Source of the DNA: Bacillota bacterium
GTDB taxonomy: Bacteria; Bacillota; Clostridia; Lachnospirales; Lachnospiraceae
Direction of reading: 5' to 3'
NCBI GenBank assembly: GCA_023424235.1
Contig: JAFAEB010000295.1
Location: 1-7,974 of the forward strand
DNA length: 7,974 nt
The position numbers and the translations under genes are program-made. The notes under the pieces are model-generated. The model made no database searches. It worked only from the letters and a program-made list of their open reading frames with translations, and was not told the origin of the DNA. Below, in pieces: positions 1 to 6,830 of the stretch. How positions within the stretch are numbered: position 1 is the first letter of the stretch; each line of letters starts with the position of its first letter.

Positions 1-642
1 TTAGACAAGGAACTAGAACGAAGAGGACATAGATTTGTTCGCTACGCAGATGATTGTATGATATTCTGTAAAAGCAGAAAGAGTGCAGACAGAACCCTGA
101 CAAATATTCTTCCGTTTATAGAAAGAAAGCTATTTCTTAAAGTAAACCGAAAGAAAACAAACGTGGCCCACATCAGTAAAGTAAAGTACCTTGGATATAC
201 TTTTTATAGGTATAAAGGGAAATGCAGACTACGAGTACACCCAAAGTCGGTTACTAAGATGAAGAACAAAATCAGAGAATTAACTGACAGAAACAATGAC
301 ATGAGTAATGCAAAAAGAGAAGAAAAATACCAGCAGTTTGTGAGAGGATGGATAGAATACTTTAAACTTGCAGACATGAAGGGACTTCTCTTAAAAATGG
401 ATGAATGGGCAAGGCGAAGAATAAGGGCAGTCTACTGGAAACAATGGAAGAAAATCAAGACGAAATACCGAATGCTTAAGGCGTTAGGATGTGAACATTG
501 GAGAGCCAAAGAACTCGCATGTAGCAGAAAAGGTTATTAGAGAATGGTAGAAGTCTTGAATCAAATCTTTTCGAATAAGATAATAGCCAAGCTTGGATAT
601 ACATCCATGCTTGACTATTATCTTATAGTCTATGAAAACTAA
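1..642 (+). pseudogene. ltrA: Group IIC intron reverse transcriptase/maturase, C-terminal part, interrupted by an amber stop
   Basis: Intron-encoded protein that in this family aids splicing and reverse-transcribes the intron at its DNA target. The frame is open from base 1, so the N-terminal part lies outside the window. The RT5 catalytic motif YADD is at 43-54. The thumb and maturase (X) domain follow, with class C features such as RVHPKSV, RGWIEYFKLAD and RRRIRAVYWKQWKK. There is no HNH endonuclease domain, as expected for class C. A TAG at 538-540 falls right after RKGY, where the family has Trp (TGG). The same frame then continues for 34 codons to TAA at 640-642, and this tail (IIAKLGYTSMLDYY and onward) is the normal family C-terminus. 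I infer a single G-to-A nonsense change that removes the last 35 residues. The frame ends two bases before domain V, the usual class C layout. The ATG at 58 is internal and is not a real start. Confidence 0.9.
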
Positions 643-644
643 GG

Positions 645-674
645 AACCGCCGTGTACGGAACCGTACGCACGGT
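645..674 (+). ncRNA. Domain V of the outer intron, 5' part, cut by the IS insertion
   Basis: ACCGCCGTG (646-654) pairs with CACGGTGGT once the sequence is rejoined (669-674 plus 2204-2206). The upper stem is TACG/CGTA with a GAAC tetraloop, and there is a two-base CG bulge on the 3' side. The catalytic triad position reads CGC (648-650), the form known for group IIC, rather than AGC. The IS enters at 674/675, within the 3' strand of this catalytic helix. Confidence 0.78.
665..674 (+). repeat. Target-site duplication, left copy
   Basis: TACGCACGGT directly precedes the left inverted repeat of the IS and is repeated exactly at 2194-2203. A 10-bp duplication suits several IS4-family subgroups. 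The bases at 664 and 2193 are both G, so an 11-bp reading is also possible. Confidence 0.92.
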
Positions 675-689
675 CAATGTCGTCAACTT
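675..689 (+). repeat. IS left terminal inverted repeat
   Basis: CAATGTCGTCAACTT, identical over 15 bases to the reverse complement of 2179-2193. Similarity stops at base 16. Confidence 0.92.
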
Positions 690-834
690 AACACTATTGT
701 CAATATAATAATCACAGAATTTCTAATATCTTAATTATGCATTCACAGACTTTACAAAAAGTGGTACGCTAAATAAATCCACTTCATAAGTGAATTTCTA
801 CAAAATATTATTAGACTGCGTTATAAGCAAGATT

Positions 835-2080
835 TTATCTGATAATGATGTTTTTTCCGTGGATGTTTATTTTTACGCTCGCATGAACGGTTGGGGCGTA
901 TATGAGAGCGAATTTTTTTGCTTTTTCAACTATTTCTTCAATGATTTTCTTGCGTTTACGAGGATGTATCAGCATTTTTATTAGATTTTTAAATAATTTG
1001 TTTAATATAAAATTTCTATTCGACTGATATTTATATTTTGTGTTTTTATCCATTAAAACAATCTCTTTATCACTCTGCTTTTTAACTATACCAGCTAACA
1101 TTGATAGATATATAGAAGCATAGAAATCTTGTTTTATGGCAATTGGCTTTTTACAAGAAAATTCTTCAATTTGTATACTTGATTTTATTTCTTTATATTT
1201 GCATTCAATTCCCCATCTAAGAAAATATAATTCTTTAAACATAGGAACTGTGATATTAGAATTAAATACATTTGTAACTAATGTTTCCTTGGTTCCATCA
1301 GGTAATATAAACTTAACAACTCTTACAATCCCATTTAGTTTTCCTTTTTTATATTCATGAATACTGTCTTCATCAGATTCAGATTTTGCATATGCAAATG
1401 CTTCAGATAATCGAAAAACATAAAATATATCTTTATCCTCTAAATAGTTAAAAAACTCAATAGATGGATAGCCACGATCAAAAGTTATAATAGAATTATT
1501 AAATATATTAGGATTGCTAATAGACTCAATATGTCTTCTTTCCTGATGTTTTTCTTTGGCTGGATAAGAATCAATAATTGCATCTAAAACTACATCATTA
1601 AGCCATCATACATTGCAGATGCGGAAGCTAAAGCTGTTTGAGTATCTGATTGATTCTTTTTGCATCGAAAATACTCAACATTTTCTACAGTATCAGGAAT
1701 TTGGAGAGATGTTCCATCAATTGCGAATACATTAAATCCATTCCATTTATTGAATGGTAAATTTGACTCATAAAATAGATTTACAAAAAGCCTACATAGT
1801 TCAGTAAAAGCCTCATGCGAAATGTTTTGTCGTGCTTTTGAAAATGTTTGTTTAGATATTTCTTGAAATGAAAGTTCTTTATATTTTTCATAGAATTCGG
1901 AGATTTCAATAGAAAGAGAATTTTAAGGCCCGATAAGATAAAGCAAATACTATTTTGGAAAGATAGTTTTCTATCACGTATAAAAGTTTTTTCAGAAGAA
2001 TAAGACGTTTTAAATTAAGAAGAATTAATAAGTTTATCTGATTCTTTTAAAATGTGTGATAACATTGAAATATAACTCAT
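835..2080 (-). pseudogene. IS4-family DDE transposase, disrupted
   Basis: This gene would cut and join the IS ends. Read on the minus strand from the ATG at 2080, it is about 415 codons, a normal IS4-family size. An in-frame TAA occurs at codon 22 (2015-2017). The frame then shifts near 1922, after FILSGLK, and again near 1601, after MYDGL. Both shifts look like loss of one base in an A run. Across the three pieces the catalytic elements are visible: first Asp in FAIDGT (about 1700), second Asp in ITFDRGYPS (about 1477), and the Glu in YFLRWGIECKYKEIK (about 1200-1230). The last matches the IS4 signature Y-(2)-R-(3)-E-(6)-K exactly. The final uninterrupted stretch, from about 1597 to 835, keeps the second Asp and the Glu. 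The product is not functional unless frameshifting and readthrough both occur, which I consider unlikely. Confidence 0.9.
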
Positions 2081-2087
2081 AAAAATA

Positions 2088-2122
2088 CCTCACAATCAAT
2101 TAGTTTATAATTAATTGCGAGG
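2088..2122 (-). promoter_or_regulatory. Hairpin over the transposase ribosome binding site
   Basis: CCTC at 2088-2091 pairs with GAGG at 2119-2122, and CAATCAATTA (2093-2102) pairs with TAATTAATTG (2108-2117) with one mismatch. On the minus strand, the GAGG at 2091-2088 is the likely Shine-Dalgarno sequence, seven bases from the transposase ATG. A transcript entering from outside the IS would fold and hide it. Some IS4-family members are known to protect themselves this way, but its use here is an inference. A perfect minus-strand TTGACA lies at 2147-2142 without a clear -10 partner. Confidence 0.55.
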
Positions 2123-2178
2123 CAAAATTTTTTAACTACCTTGTCAAGTATTATTTATTTTTTATTTTAAAACTGCTA

Positions 2179-2193
2179 AAGTTGACGACATTG
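2179..2193 (-). repeat. IS right terminal inverted repeat
   Basis: AAGTTGACGACATTG, the exact inverted partner of 675-689. Confidence 0.92.
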
Positions 2194-2203
2194 TACGCAC
2201 GGT
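2194..2203 (+). repeat. Target-site duplication, right copy
   Basis: TACGCACGGT, identical to 665-674. Together with GGTG at 2204-2207 it also supplies the 5' exon bases read by the inner intron. Confidence 0.92.
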
Positions 2204-2419
2204 GGTGGTGTGCCATGAAAGGCACACAGAAGATGAAGGAAGGTCCTTCGACAGGAATTGAACAGGCAAGCCTGTCAAATCACACTAATGCTGCTGTGAT
2301 TAATGTCATGGTAGTGAGCGATTAGAGAAAGGTAATTTTAATAATCAGATATGATACATGAAGATGAACGAAAGTGAACAATTGATGAAGTGTCGAAAGC
2401 GTAAGATTTCTGCAAAACC

Positions 2420-2438
2420 TATCTTTCACCACTAGGTA
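2420..2438 (+). ncRNA. Predicted EBS1 stem-loop of the inner intron
   Basis: CCTATCT and AGGTAGG form a seven-pair stem (one G-U pair) around the loop TTCACCACT. CACCAC at 2427-2432 is exactly complementary to GTGGTG at 2202-2207, the last six bases of the proposed 5' exon. This is the expected EBS1-IBS1 pairing and fixes the 5' splice site at 2207/2208. GCGTA (2399-2403) could pair with TACGC (2194-2198) as EBS2-IBS2, which is less certain. Confidence 0.68.
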
Positions 2439-2679
2439 GGGAAGAGGATAGAGGAAACCTGTAAAGCTAACTATCTGTGGAACGGTATAAAGGTGGCATG
2501 AGCATGTATTAGGCTTCTGTGTGAAACATGGGAACCTGTAGAGTAATGAAAATCGAAAAGATACAAGTCACAGAACGATTAGGTCGAAAGTAGAAATGTA
2601 TTCTACAGGGGCGGAGTTACTCGTAGTAGTGATGAAGTTGTTGTAATGACAATGGAGCAAAGGGGTAACATCATTCTGC

Positions 2680-3195
2680 TTGATACTGAAAACAACTAGG
2701 AGACTAGGAGGACTGGATGAATACGAGATACCCAAAAGGGTAGTTATCGAGGCTTACAAAAGGGTAAAAGCAAACAAAGGTAGCGCAGGAATTGATATGT
2801 TGGCGGTAGAAATACCAAAGAAAGCTGGCGGAACAAGAAGACTTGGAATACCAACTATTTCAGACAGAATTGCACAAATGGTGGCAAGAATGTATGTAGA
2901 ACCTGTGGTAGAACCGATGTTTAGTGAAGACTCTTATGGATATAGACCAAACAAATCAGCTATTGAAGCGATTGCAACCACAAGAGAACGTTGTTGGAGA
3001 TATGATTATGTCATTGAATTGGATGTCAAAGGATTGTTTGACAACATAGACCATGAATTGTTAATGAAAGTGGTAGAACGACATGTCAAAGAAAAGTGGG
3101 TTTGCTTATATATCAAAAGATGGCTTGAGACACCTTTTGTAACAAGGGATGGACAGATAATTGAAAGAAAGTCTGGAACACCACAAGGAGGTTGA
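2680..3195 (+). pseudogene. ltrA: Group II intron reverse transcriptase, truncated and internally deleted
   Basis: What remains is the N-terminal RT region of an intron-encoded protein: VKANKGSAGID, then RRLGIPTISDRIAQMV and DSYGYRPNKSA (RT2 region), then ELDVKGLFDNIDHELL with the first catalytic Asp at residue 115, then GTPQGG (RT4). A TGA follows at once and domain V starts eight bases later, so RT5 with YADD, the maturase domain and any endonuclease are absent. There is also an internal loss near residue 40 (base 2800): GIDM runs straight into LAVEIPKKAGG, where relatives have roughly 35-40 more residues. The start is uncertain. A TTG at 2680 has no good ribosome binding site, and the frame is open from 2650. 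The wording resembles class D or similar RTs more than class C. It cannot act as a reverse transcriptase or maturase. Confidence 0.87.
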
Positions 3196-3202
3196 ATGAT
3201 AA

Positions 3203-3236
3203 GAGCCGTATGAAAGGAGAGTTTCACGTACGGTTC
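3203..3236 (+). ncRNA. Domain V of the inner group II intron
   Basis: This is the 34-base catalytic hairpin. GAGCCGTA (3203-3210) pairs with TACGGTTC (3229-3236), and TGAAA pairs with TTTCA above a two-base CG bulge. The triad is AGC (3204-3206), as in group IIA/IIB introns. The helix looks intact apart from an apparent G-G at the tip, where relatives usually have G-C. Domain VI follows at about 3238-3270. Confidence 0.88.
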
Positions 3237-3276
3237 TGTGAGAAGTTTGAAGTGAAACCCATCTTACTTACTCGAC

Positions 3277-3315
3277 TGAGAGGTCGGCTAATCATTGGTT
3301 AGCCTCCTACTCGAT
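3277..3315 (+). ncRNA. Domain VI and 3' end of the outer intron
   Basis: GAGG (3279-3282) pairs with CCTC (3303-3306), and GGCTAA (3285-3290) pairs with TTAGCC (3299-3304), the two pairings overlapping at their ends. The A in CCTACTCGAT (3309) is seven bases from the intron end and is the likely branch point. The following TCTTTGTC is the 3' exon. Confidence 0.72.
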
Positions 3316-3370
3316 TCTTTGTCAAAACTGCTAAGGAAAGTCAAGAGAAAAAATTAATTTTTTTAATATA

Positions 3371-3426
3371 AAAGAGCATCATAAATAAGGAACGAGATGT
3401 ATTTCTTCCTTAAAAAGATGCTTTTT
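3371..3426 (+). terminator. Two-tier hairpin ending in a T run, possible bidirectional terminator
   Basis: The outer stem is AGCATC (3375-3380) with GATGCT (3417-3422), followed by TTTT. The inner stem is TAAGGAA (3386-3392) with TTCCTTA (3406-3412). On the minus strand the stem is followed by CTTTTATATT, so it could also end transcripts from the IS110-type remnant at 3437. The stem is AT-rich and the bulges are large, so its strength is uncertain. The bases between the outer intron end (3315) and this hairpin show nothing else. Confidence 0.4.
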
Positions 3427-3436
3427 ATTGTAATTA

Positions 3437-3900
3437 CTATACTATTTTATATGAATCTCTAACTTTTGCATAATAAATATGAAAGAATTTATTCAAACCA
3501 GCTATTTTGGCTACTTCTTTAGGTTAACTTCACTTTCTTTCTTTTCACATAATCATATACTGCATTATCGACTGGCTTTTGCCTGGAGAATAAAGCAATT
3601 ATTTCATATCCTACTTTCCTTAAGGATTTAGAGCCACGTTTTGATATACATCTATTTATACTGTTAAATTGGCCAGACTGATAAGCTGGTGCATCAATTC
3701 CAGCGTAAGCAATAAGAGCGCTAACATTATGAAATCGTTGGAATCTCCAACTTCTGCAATAGATCGAGCGGCAAGATTATCGCCTATCCCTTTCATATTA
3801 GTTAAGATATAGAATTCTTTAAGATTCTTTGAAATTTCAACCATTTGTGATAATATAATATCAGTGGATTTTATTATAGAACCCTTTTTTATTTCATAAT
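3437..3900 (-). pseudogene. IS110-family transposase, decayed C-terminal fragment
   Basis: Read on the minus strand, the fragment runs from about 3900 to a TAG at 3437-3439. It matches the C-terminal (Transposase_20-type) domain: ISKNLKEF, MKGIGDNLAARSIAEVGD, ALIAYAGIDAPAYQSGQF with the conserved Ser-Gly, NRCISKRGSKSLRKVGYE, FSRQKPVDNAVYDYVK, and KEVAKIAGLNKFFHIYYAKV. The frame breaks near 3743, between EVGD and RFHN, consistent with one lost base. It breaks again around 3520-3550, where two shifts are needed. The N-terminal DEDD (RuvC-like) catalytic domain is missing, so this is a dead remnant. Its upstream edge lies at the promoter region of the divergent membrane-protein gene. An apparent continuation of the minus-strand frame to an ATG at 3961 is chance, because it runs into that gene. 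Confidence 0.85.
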
Positions 3901-3904
3901 TATA

Positions 3905-3937
3905 TGATATACTTAGGTAACTACTAGCACAGGAGAG
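3905..3937 (+). promoter_or_regulatory. Candidate extended -10 promoter and ribosome binding site for the wzy-like gene
   Basis: TGATATACT (3905-3913) is a good extended -10 element; no clear -35 lies upstream (only a T run at 3885-3890). AGGAGAG at 3931-3937 is a strong Shine-Dalgarno sequence six bases before the ATG at 3944 and decides that start. The promoter would sit at or just beyond the edge of the IS110-type remnant. Confidence 0.45.
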
Positions 3938-3943
3938 TTTACA

Positions 3944-5734
3944 ATGAAGAAAAATATACAATATAAAAAAAAATCAGAGTATATCCTAAAAGAATGTCTA
4001 TTACTATTCCCAATCTTATTTATAACATCTATACTTCCCTTTATATGCAATATGAAAGAGGTAAAGACGTATCTAACTAATTTTTCGTGGTTTTCAAATG
4101 AAGAATATAAAATTGATTTCTTTTTATATTATAAGCAATTATGGTTTCTTGTTATAACAGGGGTGATGTTGATAATAATTGTATATTATATATATCAAAT
4201 GAAGGGTAAGATAAAAATTGAAAAGTTTTTCATTCCTTTATTGGTATATGGAATGTTAGTATTATCATCTACCTTATTATCACCTAATAGAATATATGGG
4301 TTTAGAGGAATTTACGAACAGTATGAATCTGTATTTGTGCAATTAGGTTATATTTTAGTTGTATTTTATTGTTATTATTTTGTTAAGACAGAGAGACAAC
4401 TAAAAATTTTTATATATACTTTTTTAGTGGCTATTTTTTTCATGGGGCTATTAGGTACATTACAGACTTTTGAAAAAGATTTTTTTAAGACATCTATTGG
4501 ATTTAAATCATTACTTCCATCGAATTATTGGTCAACTTACAATGTGGAGAATTTAACTTTCACTATGAAAGAAGCGTATATGACTCTATATAATCCTAAT
4601 TATGTTGGAGTTTATGCTACTCTTACACTGCCAATAATGTTTTGCCTGATTTATACAAGTAAAGAGAAGTTTGTTATGATTCTATCTACTATTAATATGA
4701 TATTAATAATTATAAGCTTATTTGGTTCAGGTTCAGAAGCTGGGTTAATTGCTATTATCATAGGATTAACTATATCACTAGTATTTATCAGAAAGTATTT
4801 GAAAAAAAAATGGTACATTTCAGTTGGTTTACTATTAATATTATTTTTAGCTGGATTTTTAGAAAAAGATATGTTATTAAGCAGAATTCAACTTATTAAT
4901 AATAACTTATTTAAATCATATAATATGGAGTATAATATAAGTAAAATAGAAATAAATAGTAAAATTGATTTTACATATAAAGGTGAACATCTTTATATAA
5001 GATATGATTTAATTGATGATATGTTTACCTTAGATATTATGGATGATTATAATCATATTGAAGTTATAGAAGATTATGAATTAAATAGATTTTTTCTACA
5101 AGATGAGAAATTTAAAGGAATAACTATAATACCAATTTTTTACGGAGAGTGGTTTGGAATAAATGTAACTATTGATGGAACTGATTGGTTGTTCACTAAA
5201 GATACGGAAGATGGAAACTATGCATATATTAATCGATTTGGAAAGCAAGATAAAATAATAACAGCAGATTCTGCTGTATTTACAACTAATCAGTCATTAG
5301 CTTCAGGAAGAGGATATATATGGTCAAGGACTATTCCGTTATTAAAAGACAAGGTGATATTAGGAAGTGGTGCAGAGACATTTGCATTAGAATTCCCACA
5401 GCAAGATTACGTGGGATTATATAATAATAGTTTCTCTGGTTCAATTATTACTAAACCTCATAATCTTTATTTACAACAAGGAGTTCAATTTGGAGTAATG
5501 GCTACCATATTATTTATCATTTTTGTATTTATATATCTATTTACATCAATTAAGTTATATTTAAGAGGAAATTTTAATAACTTACCGGGACAATTAGGAG
5601 TTGGTATATTTATTTCTATGATATCATATATGATAGTTAGTATAACGAATGACTCATCTATAACAGTCTCTCCTATTTTCTGGTCATTAATTGGAATTGG
5701 TATAGTTAATAATAAATATGTTATTAGTAATTAA
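3944..5734 (+). CDS. Wzy/O-antigen ligase superfamily membrane protein (polysaccharide polymerase or ligase)
   Basis: A 596-residue polytopic membrane protein with about twelve predicted helices, roughly at 13-35, 66-85, 95-112, 130-148, 153-172, 220-238, 244-260, 264-282, 291-306, 516-536, 551-567 and 575-590. Family marks are YNPNY at 216-220 before a helix, SGRGYIWSRTIPLLKD at 454-469, ILGSGAETF at 472-480, and KPHNLYLQQG at 504-513. The last carries the conserved periplasmic or outer-face His. Family members join lipid-linked sugar units at the outer face of the membrane; this one could be an EPS polymerase or a ligase, which sequence alone does not separate. Between helix 9 and the SGRGYIW loop there is an extra segment, about 318-450, rich in alternating hydrophobic and charged residues, probably a beta-type extracytoplasmic domain. 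The start at 3944 has a strong AGGAGAG site. No gene follows directly; the next intact one begins at 7671. Confidence 0.88.
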   Translation: MKKNIQYKKKSEYILKECLLLFPILFITSILPFICNMKEVKTYLTNFSWFSNEEYKIDFFLYYKQLWFLVITGVMLIIIVYYIYQMKGKIKIEKFFIPLLVYGMLVLSSTLLSPNRIYGFRGIYEQYESVFVQLGYILVVFYCYYFVKTERQLKIFIYTFLVAIFFMGLLGTLQTFEKDFFKTSIGFKSLLPSNYWSTYNVENLTFTMKEAYMTLYNPNYVGVYATLTLPIMFCLIYTSKEKFVMILSTINMILIIISLFGSGSEAGLIAIIIGLTISLVFIRKYLKKKWYISVGLLLILFLAGFLEKDMLLSRIQLINNNLFKSYNMEYNISKIEINSKIDFTYKGEHLYIRYDLIDDMFTLDIMDDYNHIEVIEDYELNRFFLQDEKFKGITIIPIFYGEWFGINVTIDGTDWLFTKDTEDGNYAYINRFGKQDKIITADSAVFTTNQSLASGRGYIWSRTIPLLKDKVILGSGAETFALEFPQQDYVGLYNNSFSGSIITKPHNLYLQQGVQFGVMATILFIIFVFIYLFTSIKLYLRGNFNNLPGQLGVGIFISMISYMIVSITNDSSITVSPIFWSLIGIGIVNNKYVISN

Positions 5735-6684
5735 ATTATAAAGGGTGTTTTGGAAAATCTGAGAATGATGGTGAAGGTATACTAATAAGGAGCCATAATA
5801 ACCTTGTAAAAGTATGCTTAAGCCAAAATAGAAGGTTAACATCTGCTTATATCTATGTAAGTATTCTATTTTCTACTTAGTAGACATATAAAAATGAAAA
5901 ACGCTTGAGGTTATATGTAGATAACAGGGAAGAACGCATAAGAACCATCAAAAGTTAAAGAAATACCGCCACTTATAAAAGTACTTTATCAGATGAACAA
6001 TATAATTTTTTCAACAATAAATAAGGTTTCATCTAAGTGTTTAGAAGTAATTTTAAGTATGCGACGAACTGATTTTATTAAAATAAATTTACATTCTTGC
6101 TATAGATTGTTCAGATATATCGTTTACCCAAAAATAAGTATGACGATAATTCTTTTGATTATCTAGTATTCATAATAAAAAGTATAAATTAGTGCTTAAG
6201 AAATTTTCTCAAAGTTAATTAAGTATGATTTTTCTTCTTAAACTTCTTGCCAAGTAGAGCATCAAAAGAATTAATTTACTAAATCAATACATATTTGTTA
6301 TAAATATTTAAAGATAAAATTTCTAAAATAAGTTTTTGGACTATTATTAAAATTTATATACACAATATGTCCTGGTAGAATATTAAAGAAATCAAAGTAT
6401 AATAAATGCTGTTGGATTTGTATATAGAAATTATTGATGAAAAAACACTAGATTTACATGGCTTACAGATGGCTTATAACGACATTTGCTTAATGTGCTA
6501 TAATAAGCAATACTTAACTTAATGACATTGCCCTTATGGTACACAGTCCAAATAATAAAAACTGTTATCACAGGAAGGAATACATTCATAATTCTTGAAT
6601 ATCATATGAAATTATATTAAGAACCTTGTTAGGCTGCTTGAACGGCAAGACAAATCTATGGCGTATAGCACCTGAATATAGCCG

Positions 6685-6705
6685 ATTAGGTGAAGATAAC
6701 CTAAT
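6685..6705. repeat. Seven-base perfect inverted repeat
   Basis: ATTAGGT (6685-6691) and ACCTAAT (6699-6705) pair around a seven-base loop. It is not followed by a T run, and its role is unknown. Confidence 0.5.
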
Positions 6706-6803
6706 TAATAAATCTACCTACTATAAATATCCTATAACATAAAGCTTAAAGCGGTAAAAGATTATCTTTAAGTAAATATCTCACAAGCAGACATATATCA
6801 GTA

Positions 6804-6830
6804 ATATGGTATACGAGGAGTATACCATAT
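6804..6830. repeat. Eleven-base perfect palindrome with a GAGGA loop
   Basis: ATATGGTATAC (6804-6814) and GTATACCATAT (6820-6830) are exact inverted copies around GAGGA. Outer bases CAGAC (about 6788-6792) and GTCTG (6835-6839) could close the structure. No T run follows, so it is not a classic terminator. It could be an operator-like site or the relic of an element end. Confidence 0.7.

Larger units (their letters stand above)
675..2193 (-). mobile_element. IS4-family insertion sequence, 1519 bp, transposase broken
   Basis: The ends are perfect 15-bp inverted repeats, CAATGTCGTCAACTT at 675-689 and its reverse complement at 2179-2193. They are flanked by a 10-bp direct duplication. The only gene is a minus-strand DDE transposase with the IS4 signature. 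Ends and duplication are still exact while the transposase is disabled, so this copy could move only with a transposase supplied in trans. The 160 bases between the left end and the transposase stop (675-834) show nothing further. Confidence 0.92.
2208..3276 (+). mobile_element. Inner group II intron with a degenerate ORF, inserted between domains V and VI of the outer intron
   Basis: The 5' end is GTGTGCC, matching the GUGYG-type start of group II introns, and forms a hairpin with GGCACAC (2215-2227 region). The RNA region before the ORF contains the recognisable GGGGCGGAGTTACTCGTAGT block (2609 onward), close to the corresponding block of known introns such as Ll.LtrB. A degenerate reverse transcriptase (2680-3195) and a canonical 34-base domain V (3203-3236) follow. 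The 3' boundary is placed after CTCGAC at 3276, because joining there restores the outer intron linker and gives an AC end. An alternative boundary a few bases earlier, after CTTACTTAC (3272), cannot be excluded. The length is 1069 bases, short because most of the ORF is gone. The intron shares neither its domain V triad nor its RT class with the outer intron, so it is not a duplicate of it. Confidence 0.82.
1..3315 (+). mobile_element. Outer group IIC intron, 3' portion, split by an IS element and an inner intron
   Basis: The surviving pieces of this intron are 1-674, 2204-2207 and 3277-3315. They hold the maturase end, domain V and domain VI. Removing the IS with one target copy and the inner intron rejoins ACGGTGGTG to TGAGAGGTCGG. 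That restores the domain V to domain VI linker I know from clostridial group IIC introns. The 3' end CTACTCGAT at 3307-3315 fits the AY-type terminus of group II introns, with a candidate branch-point A seven bases from the end. The 5' end and domains I-III lie upstream of the window. The IS splits domain V, so splicing of this copy is very unlikely. Confidence 0.82.

Noticed and set aside
538..540. TAG as a recoded (pyrrolysine or suppressed) codon
   Set aside because: The family has Trp there and a single base change explains it. No recoding signal or supporting gene is visible.
790..1360. Plus-strand open frames at 790-984 and 1136-1360
   Set aside because: They lie antisense to the IS4 transposase, whose minus-strand frame carries the catalytic signature. 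They are shadows.
2680..3195. RT as part of a retron, diversity-generating or other defence system
   Set aside because: The motifs, upstream RNA block and domain V identify a group II intron protein. There is no template/variable repeat pair or retron-type RNA.
3006..3227. Minus-strand open frame of 73 residues
   Set aside because: It is antisense to the RT fragment and domain V of the inner intron and has no recognisable content.
2168..3335. Shared AAAACTGCTAA near the IS right end (about 2168-2180) and in the 3' exon of the outer intron (about 3324-3334)
   Set aside because: An 11-base match between AT-rich stretches in 8 kb is expected by chance, and flanking bases differ.
3316..3436. 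Bridge-RNA region of the IS110 element
   Set aside because: Only a decayed C-terminal fragment remains, the element end cannot be placed, and no guide-loop pairing can be tested.
5993..6166. Small protein gene of about 57 residues
   Set aside because: There is no ribosome binding site before the ATG, and the open frame extends upstream of it. It looks like part of a decayed or chance frame.
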